Shown one piece after another: positions 5,564-6,302 of a stretch of 6,302 bases of DNA. A program made the translations under genes and the position numbers. The notes under the pieces were generated by a model that saw only the letters and a list, made by a program, of their open reading frames with translations, was not told where the DNA came from and ran no database searches. Position 1 is the stretch's first letter. Each line of letters begins with the position of its first letter. Source of the stretch: Rhodospira sp. (GTDB lineage: Bacteria; Pseudomonadota; Alphaproteobacteria; Rhodospirillales; Rhodospirillaceae); NCBI GenBank assembly GCA_028277295.1, contig JANQGN010000753.1, positions 1 to 6,302 on the forward strand, read 5' to 3'.

Positions 5564-6302
5564 GCCCTGCCGGATCGGCGGACGGGGCGGAACGGACGCT
5601 ATACGATGGACGACATCGGCATGGCGGCGTTTTCGGTGTTCTTCATGCAGAGCCCGTCGTTCAACGCTCGGACGGCGGAACCGAGTATTTTCATCCCTTT
5701 CTGGGCGCCACCATGGTCGCCCCGGGCCACAAGACGGTGGTGCCGTTGCCACCGGAGTTCGTGCGCCCTCAGAGCCCGTCCGGAAAGTTTTGGGGGCCTC
5801 AATATGTTGTATGCTTTAACCTGAACGGCATACCGTATGTGGCGCTTTGAAAGGCTTTCCGGACAGACACTCAGGACGGCGCGGCCAAGCAGGACTGCGA
5901 AAACCGGGCGGCCAAGCGCTGGCTGGCGCGCGTGGCGCCGGACTACGCCTGGCTGCGGCCGGTTTACCTGGGCGACGACCTGTACGCCAACCAGCCCTTG
6001 TGCCAGGCGATCCGGGAGGCCGGCGGGTCGTTCCTGCTGGTCTGCAAACCGGCCAGCCACAAGACCCTGTGGGACTACCTGAACGGTGTCGATCTGGACA
6101 CCGTGACCGAGACCCACCGGCGCGGAACCGCCAAACGAACCTATCGCTATCGCTGGATGAACGACGTCCCCATCCGCCACGGCAAGGAAACCCTGGCCAG
6201 CGTGCTGGTCGTGCTCAACCTGCTGGCCTTCGCGCTACACACCGGCTGCGACCTGATCGAGACCGCCTGGCAGAAGGCCCGCGCGCGCTTCCGCGCCCGC
6301 AC
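5564..6302 (+). pseudogene. DDE transposase remnant (ISNCY-like), deleted, frameshifted and MITE-interrupted; runs off the window
   Basis: Four blocks resemble one transposase family. Block 1 (5564-5662) reads ALPDRRTGRN then MDDIGMAAFSVFFMQSPSF, the usual N-terminus. Block 2 (from about 5668, a different frame) reads SDGGTEYF then HPFLGATMVAPGHKTVVPL and PEFVRPQ; a large segment is missing before it and a shorter one after EYF. Block 3 (5872 onward) reads QDGAAKQDCENRAAKRWL, YLGDDLYANQPLC, LLVCKPASHKTLWDYL and ends at DVPIR. Block 4 (about 6178-6302) reads HGKETLASVLVVLNLLAFALHT. Between 3 and 4 the stretch that in relatives carries the KxENE-type catalytic Glu is absent. The 99-bp element at 5772-5870 separates blocks 2 and 3 and adds TGA at 5848-5850. 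Blocks 3 and 4 form one open frame without a nearby start codon. The family label is from memory; the DDE type is fairly sure. Confidence 0.72.
5772..5870. mobile_element. Complete 99-bp MITE-like element with TCA target duplication
   Basis: Flanked by TCA at 5769-5771 and 5871-5873, within CTCAG on both sides. The ends GAGCCCGTCCGGAAAG and, reversed, GTGTCTGTCCGGAAAG agree at 13 of 16 bases, with a perfect GTCCGGAAAG core. An inner GTATGC/GCATAC dyad makes the whole element fold back. Removing the element plus one TCA (102 bp) rejoins CCT-CAG-GAC-GGC and restores the transposase reading P-Q-D-G, which confirms the boundaries. A C-TNA-G target with G-starting ends recalls some IS5-family groups, so it is probably mobilised by such a transposase. 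It has no coding capacity. Confidence 0.8.

Noticed and set aside
5648..5780. 11-bp direct repeat CAGAGCCCGTC at 5648 and 5770
   Set aside because: The first is ordinary transposase coding sequence (Q-S-P-S) and the second is the MITE left end with its flank; the match is probably chance.

Overview
The window looks like a chromosomal piece of a GC-rich alphaproteobacterium, most likely of the Rhodospirillum/Pararhodospirillum group. The basis is the protein character: an alphaproteobacterial Tim44-like membrane protein followed directly by a MltA-type lytic transglycosylase, high-GC codon use, and frequent GTG starts. This is judged by eye; no database search was run. All intact genes are on the + strand.

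Positions 1-1999 hold a two-gene cell-envelope block: a Tim44-like protein (stop at 715) and, nine bases later, MltA, a murein lytic transglycosylase with both conserved aspartates. A 199-base gap follows. It contains a 16-base palindrome beside a -10-like TATACT, GC-rich dyads, and a good ribosome binding site for the next gene. That gene (2199-3158) is an MBL-fold hydrolase-like protein in which the usual HxHxDH zinc motif reads HYHAVR.

Positions 3331-5086 hold what looks like a signalling pair. The first gene encodes a small exported protein with a sulfite-oxidase-like (molybdopterin-binding-type) fold and no cysteine in its mature part. Overlapping its 3' end is a two-TM diguanylate cyclase with an extracytoplasmic domain, a GGEEF active site and an intact RxxD inhibitory site. 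The simplest model is that the periplasmic protein senses something and passes it to the cyclase to set c-di-GMP levels. The cyclase gene is compositionally mosaic: its sensor, TM and early GGDEF parts are AT-rich, and the rest is GC-rich.

From 5087 to the end the window is a graveyard of mobile DNA: (a) a 103-bp foldback element with 17-bp perfect terminal arms directly after the cyclase stop codon; (b) the right part of a MITE-like repeat; (c) the C-terminal remnant of an ISAs1-family transposase missing the short segment that carries the catalytic Glu; (d) a second DDE transposase pseudogene (ISNCY-like) with several internal deletions, interrupted by (e) a complete 99-bp MITE-like element with TCA target duplications. 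Removing that element restores the transposase reading frame exactly. The second transposase runs off the right edge of the window.
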